DNA of 64,000 nt, taken from NCBI RefSeq assembly GCF_022458895.1, contig NZ_JAINFL010000003.1, positions 480,300 through 544,299 on the forward strand, read 5' to 3'. This document shows positions 1 to 8,808 of the stretch, one piece after another. The DNA is from Roseihalotalea indica. Lineage in GTDB: Bacteria; Bacteroidota; Bacteroidia; Cytophagales; Cyclobacteriaceae. Position numbers and translations under genes: made by a program. A model generated the notes under the pieces. The model searched no databases, was not told the origin of the DNA, and saw nothing but the letters and a program-made list of their open reading frames with translations. Within the stretch, counting starts at the first letter, position 1. Every line of letters starts with the position of its first letter.

Positions 1-459
1 CGTAAATAAATGAAAACCAATATTAAAATGATCATCTATTAGTTTTTGCTGTTCTATTTCTAAATTCCGAAAATCTTCGAAAGTCTCTATGTCTGAATAA
101 CTAAAACTGTAATTTGGTATGCGCTTATAAAAATCGGCGACGAAGGTTTCTACTTTTCCCTGTATTTCCTCCAAGCACTCGCTAGATATTCGTCCTTTCA
201 GATTCAACAGATATGTACTAGATAAAATTGATGAATATGCCTGAATGTCATTAGAGTGTATACTATATTTATTTTTAAGAGTTCCTCCAACCACACCAGT
301 GCCGCTAAAGATGTCGCACAACCAAGTACTATGTGCATCTAACGCTTCTATAGAGTTGACTACAAAATCAAGAATTTCTCTTTTTGACCCCATATACTTT
401 AGGAGATGAGGTATCTTTTTTTGTTCAGTGTTAGCCTTTGAATCGTCTAATTCTATCAT
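1..459 (-). CDS. D12-class DNA adenine methyltransferase (partial, runs off left edge)
   Basis: The minus-strand frame stays open from an ATG at 459 to the window edge, giving 153 residues without a stop, so the C-terminus is missing. The N-terminus contains KYMGSKRE, then DIFSGTGVVGGTL and HSNDIQAYS. This matches the class-D12 (Dam-like) N6-adenine methyltransferase pattern, in which the FxGxG loop binds S-adenosylmethionine. These enzymes methylate adenine in duplex DNA, either in restriction-modification systems or as solitary methylases. The catalytic DPPY motif would lie in the missing part and cannot be checked. No partner restriction gene is visible inside the window. It probably belongs to the element left of the tRNA-Pro fragment. 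Confidence 0.75.
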   Translation of the reverse strand, partial: MIELDDSKANTEQKKIPHLLKYMGSKREILDFVVNSIEALDAHSTWLCDIFSGTGVVGGTLKNKYSIHSNDIQAYSSILSSTYLLNLKGRISSECLEEIQGKVETFVADFYKRIPNYSFSYSDIETFEDFRNLEIEQQKLIDDHFNIGFHLFT

Positions 460-888
460 TTAGTTAATTGCTTCCTAATGCATTTATAGTTTGACTTCAG
501 ATTGATACTTTTATAATGGGCAACAAATGGTTACTAATCATCACTTTTATTTCACAGTAATTAGTGAAAATAAGTATCAACAAGCAATTTTAAGAGACTA
601 ACAAAGTAAGTCAAAATAATTATAACTACGTTGCCTTTGAATGAATGGCATTCCATCTGAGCAAAATTATATAAGTTTTCATGCAGAATAAACTATGGGC
701 TTTATTGTGAAATAATAATAGCATGGCAACACACAAAAAAACATCGCCTTATGTAAGAGCCAATGAACTATGAATCAAAAATAAAGAAATAAGAAATCAT
801 TTATACACTTCAGCTATCATATGACTTAATGCACATTGTATAATCGTGCCTAAAACCCGTTGTGCTAATAGGTAATTTCTTAAATAAT
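460..888. other. AT-rich intergenic region, no gene seen
   Basis: About 430 bases lie between the methyltransferase start and the integrase stop. The stretch is AT-rich with frequent stops in all frames. I see no RNA gene or convincing repeat; it probably holds the methyltransferase promoter. Confidence 0.5.
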
Positions 889-2121
889 TTACTGTGACAT
901 TATGATTTCATCGTACTCATCAATAACACTATTCTCAAAAGAGTCTAGATATGTCTGCGTGATCTCTTCGGTAGCATGCCCCATACTTTCCTGAATAACA
1001 GCAGTAGGCACTCCCTTTCGTTTTCCGGTTGTAGCGTAGGTATGCCGCGCTGTGTAAATCGTGAAGGGTGTAATCTCGCAAAGAGCAGCAATTTCTTTAA
1101 GCCGTTTATTTAGACGCTTCCGCCGGTCGCGAATAATATCAGGGTAGCGTTCCGGCAAATCTTCGCGTTTGACAATAGGAAAGATAAAATCATCCGATTT
1201 AGGATTATCTGGTAGATATAAAAACAAAATTGTTTTTAAAGCAGGGCTGACTTTGATACTGAAAGGTTTTCCTGTTTTCTGGCGAACATAGTGAATACGT
1301 TCAAAGTTACCGTGAATGTTGGAGAATTTCAGTAAGGCCATATCCATCCAGTTCATGCCTCGCATAAAGAAACTTGCCATGAACATATTACGGGCATGGG
1401 CTAACGGTGATCCCTGCTCTAAAGCAATATCGCGTAAAGATTTAAACTCTATTTCTGTTAATGATCTTCTAATCGGCGTTTGGCTTTTAATCTTGTAATC
1501 ATTGAAGGGGTAGTAGGAACTTGCAACGATTTTAGATTTAATGGCTTTGTTATACGCGGCACGAATAGTGCGCATGTATACGCTAAGTGAGCCAACCGAT
1601 GAACCATTGGAAAAATGCCAGTTTTCAAAACGAGTGAGAAAGGCATAATTGAGTGCTTCAAACTTTAAGTCTTTGCCATTGTTGAAGATACGAAGCCGTT
1701 TTAATACTTGACCGTATACATCAGCGTTCCCAGCTTTTCGGGCTTTCTTTAACTGGGTGATATGCTCTTCTATAAACTGGAAGACCGTGGGTTTGGATGT
1801 CGTTTTGTTTTCAATTAATTGGGCTTTCAATTCACTCATCGTCAAATGCGTAAGCTTCTTTTCATCGTCCAGCTTGGCAATAGTGTCGTAAGCTTTAGTA
1901 CGCTTCTTGTGCAGCATGTTATTAAAACGCGTAGTGTTTTCCACCACTTGAGATGTCCGCTTCAGCCTTTCATTTTTTGCATCCCAGTCCTTAGATTGAA
2001 GACTATACCCTAAACTGATGTTGATACTTTTGCGGTCATGAATAACCCGCATAACCAGAGGATAAGAACCGTCTTTCCTTGCCCGGCGCGTATCCAGGAG
2101 AAGTTTAATATTTGTTGCCAT
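889..2121 (-). CDS. Tyrosine recombinase / integrase of the left element
   Basis: A 410-residue site-specific integrase read from the ATG at 2121; a TTG start at 2142 would add 7 residues. The N-terminal arm-binding region begins MATNIKLLLDTRR, followed by a SAM-like core-binding domain (about residues 110-210) and the catalytic domain. By eye the catalytic residues are R254 (in FFMRGMNW), R359 (in YTARHT), H382 (in MGHA) and nucleophile Y391 (in QTYLD). The histidine of the HxxR box is a tyrosine here, a change common in Bacteroidetes element integrases. Its start faces the tRNA-Pro 3' fragment at 2254-2300, so it probably belongs to an element extending left of that site. It is only distantly similar to the recombinase at 2589. 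Confidence 0.9.
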   Translation of the reverse strand: MATNIKLLLDTRRARKDGSYPLVMRVIHDRKSINISLGYSLQSKDWDAKNERLKRTSQVVENTTRFNNMLHKKRTKAYDTIAKLDDEKKLTHLTMSELKAQLIENKTTSKPTVFQFIEEHITQLKKARKAGNADVYGQVLKRLRIFNNGKDLKFEALNYAFLTRFENWHFSNGSSVGSLSVYMRTIRAAYNKAIKSKIVASSYYPFNDYKIKSQTPIRRSLTEIEFKSLRDIALEQGSPLAHARNMFMASFFMRGMNWMDMALLKFSNIHGNFERIHYVRQKTGKPFSIKVSPALKTILFLYLPDNPKSDDFIFPIVKREDLPERYPDIIRDRRKRLNKRLKEIAALCEITPFTIYTARHTYATTGKRKGVPTAVIQESMGHATEEITQTYLDSFENSVIDEYDEIIMSQ

Positions 2122-2253
2122 CGGGAAAAAATTTGCAAGCAATTCGCAAGCAAATATAGGTATTTTATGGTTTAATCTGAAATACTGATTATTGTAATTT
2201 ACTGAAAATCAGTCAAATAAAATCATATTAAACCATTTGAAGCCATATAGCAC

Positions 2254-2300
2254 CCTGCTTTGGGAGCAGGGGGTCGCAGGTTCGAATCCTGCCGCCCCGA
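2254..2300 (+). other. tRNA-Pro(TGG) 3' half, candidate integration attachment site
   Basis: The sequence gives an anticodon stem CCTGC/GCAGG around loop TTTGGGA (anticodon TGG, Pro), then a T-arm GCAGG-TTCGAAT-CCTGC and acceptor strand CGCCCCG plus discriminator A. The bases before 2254 do not supply a D-arm or a matching CGGGGCG strand, so this is not an intact tRNA. Integrases that use tRNA 3' ends leave exactly such a copy at one element end. It sits between two recombinase genes whose 5' ends face it. Confidence 0.85.
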
Positions 2301-2323
2301 CTTTAAGACATACAAAAGTCGGT

Positions 2324-2358
2324 AAAACCCCTTAAATCGTATGATTTAAGGGGTTTTT
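2324..2358 (+). terminator. Strong intrinsic terminator after the tRNA-Pro fragment
   Basis: AAAACCCCTTAAATC (2324-2338), loop GTAT, then GATTTAAGGGGTTTTT form a near-perfect hairpin ending in a T-tract. It is probably the original tRNA terminator carried along with the attachment sequence. It would insulate the downstream integrase from readthrough. Confidence 0.9.
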
Positions 2359-2588
2359 CTTTTTTATACCCTCCATTTCATGCATACTTTTTCAATAAAA
2401 ATGTGCCTATTTCGTGGTCTATTTTTTCTTCTTACCTTTTTAGGCACAGAAATGAGTGTAACGCACTGATATACAGTGTTATGCGTTCATAAAAATTGTT
2501 TCATTTTGGTCCCGTTTGTGCCTATTCTGTGCCTATTTGTGACTAGGCACAGATTAACGGATTTCAAAACCAATTAAAACACAACAGT

Positions 2589-3854
2589 ATGCGTAGCAAC
2601 AAAACCTTCGGAATCGCTTTTTTTGTCAAGAAGTACCAGCAAGACAAACAGGGGCTTGTGCCTATCTACGTTCGTATCTCCGTGAATGCCAAGCGCCTGG
2701 ATTTGTCCGTGCAGCGAAAGATTGCCTTAGATCGCTGGGATGAAGTACGGGGTATCGCCCGAGGTACCAAAGCAGAAATTAAACAACTTAATGGCTATTT
2801 AGACCAGGTGAAAAGCCAACTGATTGCCTGTAAAGAATCCCTTACTCAAGAGCGGAAACTGATTACTACAGAAGCCATCAAAAGTCGTTTTCTGGGGCAG
2901 GACGAGCGCGGTAAGACACTAAAAAAACTCATAGAATACCACAACGAAGAAATGAAGGATGAGCTGGCCTGGGGTACGCAGAAAAATTATTTCACTACCC
3001 AGCGCTACGTTTATGAGTTTCTGCAAAAGAAACGAAAGACCTCGGATATCTACCTGGATGAGTTGAACTATAAATTTATCAAGGACTTCGTAAAGTTTGT
3101 CCTGCAACGTCAACCGGATGGTCATCAGAAGCCCTGTACCCAGAATGGGGCAATGAAACATGCCGAGCGGCTACGGAAGATGGTCAACCTGGCCATTAAA
3201 GAAGAATGGCTGGATAAAGATCCCTTCGTCAAATTCCAGCGTAAGTTTGAAAAAAAAGAACGGGGCTTTTTAACGCAGGCAGAGCTTAAGCGAATTGAAC
3301 AAAAGGAACTGCGTATAGAGCGACTGGATCAGACGCGTGACATTTTCATTTTTAGTTGCTACACGGGCTTGTCATACGCCGAAGTGTTTGATTTGACTTC
3401 CGATCGTATTGTAACCGGATTAGATGGTAAACTGTGGATTCATGGCCAGCGGAAAAAATCTAAAGAGTGGTTTAAGGTACCGCTACTTCCTAAGGCCAAA
3501 GCGATTATAGAAAAGTATCAGGATCATCCGCTGGCCCAGGCCAACAGAAAATTACTTCCCGTGTACACCAACCAGAAAACGAATGCCTATCTCAAAGAGA
3601 TTGCTATTCTCTGTGACGTACATAAAAACCTGACGTTTCATTTGGCCCGGCATACCTTTGCCACAACCGTGACGCTTTCCAATGGAGTGCCCATTGAAAG
3701 TGTCAGCAAAATGCTGGGGCATACCAGTTTGAGAACTACTCAAGTCTACGCCAAAGTTGTGGAGCAAAAGCTTAGTAACGATATGGATCAGTTAGAAGCA
3801 AAACTATCCACGCGCCAGGAAGACCAATACCAAATAAAACATTCAGCAGGGTAG
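2589..3854 (+). CDS. IntDOT-like tyrosine recombinase of the conjugative element
   Basis: A 421-residue integrase with an N-terminal arm-binding domain (about 1-90), a core-binding domain (110-215) and a catalytic domain. The HxxR box is H351-L-A-R354, the second histidine H378 (in MLGHTS) and the nucleophile Y387 (in TTQVYAK). The first catalytic arginine is replaced by serine, S262 in YTGLSYAE, the same substitution described for IntDOT of the Bacteroides element CTnDOT. It starts about 290 bases from the tRNA-Pro fragment and its terminator, the usual place for an ICE integrase next to its attachment site. It is the most likely integrase for the transfer genes to its right. Confidence 0.9.
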   Translation: MRSNKTFGIAFFVKKYQQDKQGLVPIYVRISVNAKRLDLSVQRKIALDRWDEVRGIARGTKAEIKQLNGYLDQVKSQLIACKESLTQERKLITTEAIKSRFLGQDERGKTLKKLIEYHNEEMKDELAWGTQKNYFTTQRYVYEFLQKKRKTSDIYLDELNYKFIKDFVKFVLQRQPDGHQKPCTQNGAMKHAERLRKMVNLAIKEEWLDKDPFVKFQRKFEKKERGFLTQAELKRIEQKELRIERLDQTRDIFIFSCYTGLSYAEVFDLTSDRIVTGLDGKLWIHGQRKKSKEWFKVPLLPKAKAIIEKYQDHPLAQANRKLLPVYTNQKTNAYLKEIAILCDVHKNLTFHLARHTFATTVTLSNGVPIESVSKMLGHTSLRTTQVYAKVVEQKLSNDMDQLEAKLSTRQEDQYQIKHSAG

Positions 3855-4029
3855 TGGCTCTTACTAGTATACGTCCCCTTCCAGTATTTTCTCTAGGTTG
3901 CAAATGATAACCAATACCAATAGTACTACTGGATAGGGACTTTTTTTCTGTACTGCCTATTTAATTCCCCTATGCTAAAAAGATCACCTAGTAGGTTTTA
4001 TTAGGTTATGCCCAGCCCATGTGTTGAAT

Positions 4030-4743
4030 CTATAGTGCATTGTTGCCTAAATGGCGGATGACAGACCGATACGTCTTACCAATAGGAATTGGTTGGGTAC
4101 GGTGAGCCATCTTGATGGATGGTGGAATCATTTCTTGGATATATGCTCGGTTGACCAGATAACGCTTATGTACCCGGTGAAAGCCGTAAGGTTGCAGCAA
4201 ATTTTCCATATGAACCATCGTTTCGGTAACTAATAAGGGAGTGTCGTGAGGCGCATAGATTTGAACCGTATGGCCACTGGATTCTACCCAAAGGATCGTA
4301 GTGGGGTTGATCTGGAGATACTTGCTGTTTTGCCGGACAAACACACCGGAATTACTGGGTGGCGATGCTGTTTCTGATTTTCTACGGGTGCGTGCCTTTT
4401 CCAAAGCCGTTAAAAACCGGTCAAAGCCAAAGGGTTTTAATAAGTAATCACTAATGTTAAGGTCGTAGCCATGAATAGCGTATTGGTCATAGGCGGAGAT
4501 GATGATAAAGGCAGGTGTTGTGGTGTGTTTTTGTTTCAGGATCGAAATGAAGTCCAGCCCGCTAATATCCTGCATTTGCACATCAATCAGTGCGATGTCT
4601 ACGGGATTCTCACTGAGAAAGTCCAACGCTTCTAATGGGGAAGTGAACGTCGCGACAAGCTTTACCCAGGGTATTTTGGTGGTGTACTTGTCAATGGTAC
4701 TGAGTGCCGCGGCATTATCGTCTATGGCAACAATATGTAGCAT
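4030..4743 (-). CDS. LytTR-family response regulator
   Basis: 237 residues: a CheY-like receiver with acidic D8/D9, phospho-acceptor D54 (LIDVQM) and K103 (LLKPFGF), then a LytTR DNA-binding domain from about residue 130. The LytTR part contains the characteristic VxSxGHTVxIY and FxRVHKRYLVN segments. Such proteins bind DNA as the output of LytS-type kinases. The kinase gene lies upstream at 4872-5948 on the same strand, about 130 bases away, so the two are probably co-transcribed and paired. Near an ICE integrase the pair may sense a signal for excision or transfer, as RteA/RteB do in CTnDOT, but that role is inferred from position alone. Confidence 0.9.
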   Translation of the reverse strand: MLHIVAIDDNAAALSTIDKYTTKIPWVKLVATFTSPLEALDFLSENPVDIALIDVQMQDISGLDFISILKQKHTTTPAFIIISAYDQYAIHGYDLNISDYLLKPFGFDRFLTALEKARTRRKSETASPPSNSGVFVRQNSKYLQINPTTILWVESSGHTVQIYAPHDTPLLVTETMVHMENLLQPYGFHRVHKRYLVNRAYIQEMIPPSIKMAHRTQPIPIGKTYRSVIRHLGNNAL

Positions 4744-4871
4744 GGTATGAGGTATAAATGAATTTTCTTTTCGTTATCATCATCATCACCCATCAGCTTA
4801 TCCATATATAAAGTAAGCGTTGAAAGGAAATGTATCGGTGAAGGGTCGTGTCCTCTGAATCTAATAAATAC

Positions 4872-5948
4872 TCATGAGGCAAGTGCCCAGGCCTTTTCAA
4901 CCGAAGGCTGGAGGACCAAACGAACCTGATACCTATTTTCCTGTTGCTCAATTGTCAACGTATGGTCGGGGCCATAAAATGCATCCAAGGTTTGTCTGGT
5001 AATTTCCAGGCCTAATTGCGTACTATTTTCATGAGAGACTGTTCGGGTTTTATTGGTTACCGTAAACTCCAAGGCTTGATGTGCCCGGAGCGAAACGGTA
5101 ATTGGAGCGTTAGGGTCATTCCCCGTGCCATGCTTGATCGCATTCTCTACAAAGTTGACTAAAATTCGGGGTGGGATTTTGAAACGATGAGTATCGCCTT
5201 CTATCAAGAAACGAATATGAAGCTGGGGATAAATAATTTGATGAATCCTGATGAAGTTTTGTAAGTAGGTGATTTCCTGATCCAGCATTACTGGCACATC
5301 CGCTTTCGCGGCCGTGTTGTAGCGAAGAATATCAGAAAGCAGTAACACAGATTCGGCCGCTTCCTCCTGGTCCATGACTTTATCATAGATATGGGATAAG
5401 GTATTGAAGGTCAAATGCGCATTAAACTGACTTTTGTAGAATTTCAGCTCCTGGCGGATCAATTGCTCTTGCTTTTTCGCTAGTTGCACGGCTTTTTGAC
5501 TGTTTATTCTTGCCAGGGAAATACCATACTTACTATAATATAATCCGTAGGCAGCCATCCAAATGATGACCATCAATGGTAGCGCATCAACCACATCGGT
5601 AGCAATAGGATACTCAGGAAAGGGTTGACCAAAAGTTTCATATTCAGGTATCACCCGGTTTGCTATGGTATAAATGGCAATAAACATGGCGCCTATCCAA
5701 AGATGGTTGAGTATAAGTTTCGTTCTATTCTTATGTAACCAAGGGCATCCCTTAAAATAGGTAGTATAAAATGTGAGACCCATCAATAGCACATAGGGTG
5801 TTTGGGTCCAGATACTAAACCAAAGGGGCCAGTCAATTTCCAATCCGCCACTTACCATGAATACCCAGACCAATATCCAGGATAGCATATGCCGCTTTTG
5901 CTCACTCGGTATTATTTTTAAACTGATAGGTGTTATTTCAGTATTCAT
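4872..5948 (-). CDS. LytS/YehU-type sensor histidine kinase
   Basis: 358 residues with about four hydrophobic membrane segments in the first 140 residues (for example around 22-33, 48-64, 82-100 and 120-138), a short coiled linker and then a His_kinase domain. The phospho-accepting histidine is H178 in SQFNAHLTFN, where the family normally has FNPHFLFN. The N-box is NFVENAIKHG at about 265-274. The ATPase lid is short and the C-terminus is only about 85 residues beyond the N-box. It should autophosphorylate and pass phosphate to the LytTR regulator encoded next. No periplasmic sensor domain is visible, so any signal is likely sensed in the membrane. Confidence 0.88.
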   Translation of the reverse strand: MNTEITPISLKIIPSEQKRHMLSWILVWVFMVSGGLEIDWPLWFSIWTQTPYVLLMGLTFYTTYFKGCPWLHKNRTKLILNHLWIGAMFIAIYTIANRVIPEYETFGQPFPEYPIATDVVDALPLMVIIWMAAYGLYYSKYGISLARINSQKAVQLAKKQEQLIRQELKFYKSQFNAHLTFNTLSHIYDKVMDQEEAAESVLLLSDILRYNTAAKADVPVMLDQEITYLQNFIRIHQIIYPQLHIRFLIEGDTHRFKIPPRILVNFVENAIKHGTGNDPNAPITVSLRAHQALEFTVTNKTRTVSHENSTQLGLEITRQTLDAFYGPDHTLTIEQQENRYQVRLVLQPSVEKAWALAS

Positions 5949-6366
5949 TCGTTTCTATCCGATAATTATAATGGAATATTTTAAAATAGAATTTGATAAT
6001 TGTAAAATGTAAAAACTATCTATCATCAATATAGCTTGAAAATTCTTACTCATTCTTATAGAGCCATACCTTGATTAGCCCATAGCATACGTTGGTTCAA
6101 GAAATACAACTGTTCGTGATCCGAAACGGACCGTTGGCGTATTTTCTAAACATTGGATTTGATGACTTACATTTCTTGGTTTATTTTTGAAAATTAGAAA
6201 AATGCAAATTTGCTAAAATTTATGGTATTTTACCAAACTACCCAGCATAAGAGAAAGGTGAAGTCCACCTTGCTATGAATGAATTTTTCTATATCATGTT
6301 CCATTTGATCGTCCAACAAGACGAGAAAACTTTTTTTGACTATTGTTGTATCCAGCCCAGCCAATT
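5949..6366. other. Divergent intergenic region between kinase and lone receiver genes
   Basis: About 420 AT-rich bases separate two divergently transcribed regulator genes, so it should carry both promoters. I see no gene and no clear long repeat. A promoter cannot be placed confidently. Confidence 0.45.
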
Positions 6367-6927
6367 ATGCTAACCCCTAACCCGTCTACGATTGTTAAGT
6401 GCTTGATTCTGGATGACCAGCCTGCCTCCAGCCGGATACTAAGCCAATATATTGACCGGACCGAGGGGCTTCAGGTATCTTCTACGATGTCTGATGGCTT
6501 AGCCGCCTTTGATTATCTTCAAGCCCATCCTGAGATTCATCTAATCTTCTTAGATGTGGAAATGCCATCCCTGAGTGGCTTTGACTTTTTAACTATGCTG
6601 GATCAAGGAAATAGTAACTTACTTTCCTTGGTGATTCTGACAACCGGGCATACCGAATACGCTACCCACGGGTATCAATTTGACCGGGTCGTCGGATTTC
6701 TACAAAAAGTGGTCAACTACCAGGATTTTCTAGTCATGGTGCAGAAAGCTCAGCGCATGCTATCACGCTATGCCGAGGTTACTGTTTCTAAAGCTCACCA
6801 AGCTGACCTCATTAGCAACCCATTGTTGCAGGAAGACTACCGGCACCTGAAGAGTGAACGGGACATGCTACTGAAGGCACTTCAAGTGCATGGCAAACGG
6901 GGAATCCATTATTCCGAAGACCGATAG
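6367..6927 (+). CDS. Stand-alone response-regulator receiver protein
   Basis: 186 residues from the ATG at 6367; a TTG at 6343 would add 8. It is a receiver domain with acidic pair D16/D17 (ILDDQPA), phospho-acceptor D63 (FLDVEMP), T-loop LTTGHTEY and K114 (FLQKVV). After about residue 125 there is no LytTR or HTH domain, only a helical, probably coiled tail. The receiver resembles that of the LytTR regulator at 4030 (shared GHxxYATHGY-like region), so it may be a truncated relative acting as a phosphate sink or a protein-protein switch. Its last 19 bases overlap the 3' end of the convergent coupling-protein gene. Confidence 0.8.
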   Translation: MLTPNPSTIVKCLILDDQPASSRILSQYIDRTEGLQVSSTMSDGLAAFDYLQAHPEIHLIFLDVEMPSLSGFDFLTMLDQGNSNLLSLVILTTGHTEYATHGYQFDRVVGFLQKVVNYQDFLVMVQKAQRMLSRYAEVTVSKAHQADLISNPLLQEDYRHLKSERDMLLKALQVHGKRGIHYSEDR

Positions 6928-8792
6928 ATATTGGGGTAAAGCTGGACGATACGGGCTACTTCGCTTCGGATTTTTCGGAAATTATGCGCTACTTCCTCGT
7001 TGAGCGTAGTTCCAGAACCAATCTTCACAAATGGGGTAATGGTATATTGTTTGGATGCTGGCTGCCACCGGGTCTGCGCACGAAAGTAGGGAAGCCTGCT
7101 TTCTACCGTTTGGCCGATAAACTCTCCTGGTGAAAGTTGCATCACTTCCTGGGGTCTGATCAGTAAGCGCTCTTGCTGGCTCATACTGACGTTTTGCGAA
7201 AGATTACGGCTTCCACTACCCGAGCGGCTCATACCCTGCGAATAATTTCGTATGCGTTGCTCTTCCCGGCCAATCATCTCGCTGACCCGTTTGGCCGTTT
7301 CTACTGAGCTGGCCTTGCCGTAGAACTGATTGGAAAGGTTCGCAAGCATTACTTCGGCTTTGTCTTTGCCGTAGCGGTCTACCATCTGCGAGAGGTCCTG
7401 CACCATGTAGACGCTGGCTACCCGGTTACTGCGGGCCGTGGCGGGAATTAACTCAAACCGGGGAATGTAGAGAGTAGGGGCTTCATCCAGTAGCACAAAG
7501 CTTTTCTGCTTACCGGGTTGGTTCATCTGCTTTAGAGCCACCGTAATGATCAAGGAAATCACTGGAGAGAAGGTCTCTACCAACGCTGGGTCAGAGCCCA
7601 GACACAGGAGTTTGGGCTGACGCGGGTCGTTGATGTTGAGGTTGACATCGCTGCCCGATAAGACCCAGGCCATCTCGGGGGAGTTGAGCCGGGTGATCAT
7701 CATTTGCAGGGAGGCAATCACTCCAGCGAGTTGTTTTTCTGCTTTGTTCCGAACGGCCGTAGCAATACTTCGGATCAGATCGGCACTTTGCGGATTGGCT
7801 TCCAGCATACTGATCACGTGGGTGTAGTCGGGATACAAGGCGGTGTTGATCACATGGGGTAAGGTGCAGTGCTGGGGATGTTCCGTGCGAAAAAACCAGA
7901 TCAGTGCGGTTAGCCACGTCTGGGCGGAAGACGCAAAGAAGTCCCGGTGTTTAATGGTAGCCGTATCCAGGTTGCTGACAATCGTCTGGGCGTACTCTTC
8001 GGCGTGCGAGAGCGTAGGAATATTTTCGGGGGCTAAAGGATTACAGCGGTGCGAGCGGGAAAGGTCTGCGAAGTTAACGATGTAGTACTGTAAACCATGC
8101 GGATTTCCATGGCGGTGCAGCGCGGTGTTCAGTACGTTCGCAAGTACGGGAAACTTAAAGTCATAGACGATCCCCGAAAAGCCTTTGCGAACAAACTGTT
8201 GCAGTAAGGTATTGCCGATACTTTCGGACTTACCCGAGCCTGAGGAGCCCATCACCAGAATGCCCCGATAAGGATTCACCACATTCAGGTAGCCTTTCTT
8301 CGTGCGGATGACCACACTATCCGGGGTATCCATCGTTGCCCGCTCGGATCGCTCTTTCGGTTTTACGCCACCTCTACGAAATAGCGTGACCATGAATGGT
8401 ACGATGATAAACATGCTTAGTACGAGCATCGGGTAGAGCCAGCGAATGACCCTGGGCTGGTACGACTGGACAGTTAACCCATAGTAACCCGTTACCAGAA
8501 GCAGCAGTAGTATTAGTAAAGCGGATCCCCTAGGGTAGTCAGCCTTCGTTACCGGTTGGTTAACATTCGTACCAGAGAACAACAACCATAATCCAGCATA
8601 CGTAAGCAGCCAGGTAATTCGTAGGAGGATTCCTAGCCTTCGTACCTGATCAAACACCGACGTTAGTAAGGGGTACGCTTCCACCAGCCAATCACGGGAA
8701 AAGGCCAGTAAGCAATACTCTATCCCTAACAATACGCATAGAACCATAAACAACAGGAAGCATAGCTCCACCAAAGGGCGATAGGTCATCAT
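6909..8792 (-). CDS. VirD4/TraG-type coupling protein (T4CP) ATPase
   Basis: 627 residues. Hydrophobic segments near 8-30, 52-75, 90-105 and 117-138 anchor it in the inner membrane; the remainder is a cytoplasmic RecA-like ATPase. Walker A is GSSGSGKS at about 182-189 and Walker B is FVLLDEAP near 435, followed by QDLSQM-type coupling-protein motifs. It hands the relaxase-DNA complex to the type IV secretion channel. It is the last gene of a minus-strand set (BfmA-like, relaxase, coupling protein) with 16 bases to the relaxase gene. Its 3' end overlaps the receiver gene at 6367 in convergent orientation. Confidence 0.92.
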   Translation of the reverse strand: MMTYRPLVELCFLLFMVLCVLLGIEYCLLAFSRDWLVEAYPLLTSVFDQVRRLGILLRITWLLTYAGLWLLFSGTNVNQPVTKADYPRGSALLILLLLLVTGYYGLTVQSYQPRVIRWLYPMLVLSMFIIVPFMVTLFRRGGVKPKERSERATMDTPDSVVIRTKKGYLNVVNPYRGILVMGSSGSGKSESIGNTLLQQFVRKGFSGIVYDFKFPVLANVLNTALHRHGNPHGLQYYIVNFADLSRSHRCNPLAPENIPTLSHAEEYAQTIVSNLDTATIKHRDFFASSAQTWLTALIWFFRTEHPQHCTLPHVINTALYPDYTHVISMLEANPQSADLIRSIATAVRNKAEKQLAGVIASLQMMITRLNSPEMAWVLSGSDVNLNINDPRQPKLLCLGSDPALVETFSPVISLIITVALKQMNQPGKQKSFVLLDEAPTLYIPRFELIPATARSNRVASVYMVQDLSQMVDRYGKDKAEVMLANLSNQFYGKASSVETAKRVSEMIGREEQRIRNYSQGMSRSGSGSRNLSQNVSMSQQERLLIRPQEVMQLSPGEFIGQTVESRLPYFRAQTRWQPASKQYTITPFVKIGSGTTLNEEVAHNFRKIRSEVARIVQLYPNIYRSSE

Positions 8793-8808
8793 TTCTACTG
8801 GTCAAAAA

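Noticed and set aside
2254..2300. Intact tRNA-Pro gene
   Set aside because: No D-arm or 5' acceptor strand precedes the anticodon arm, so only the 3' half is present.
7591..7917. A 108-codon frame within the coupling-protein gene on the same strand
   Set aside because: Out-of-frame shadow of a well-supported ATPase domain.
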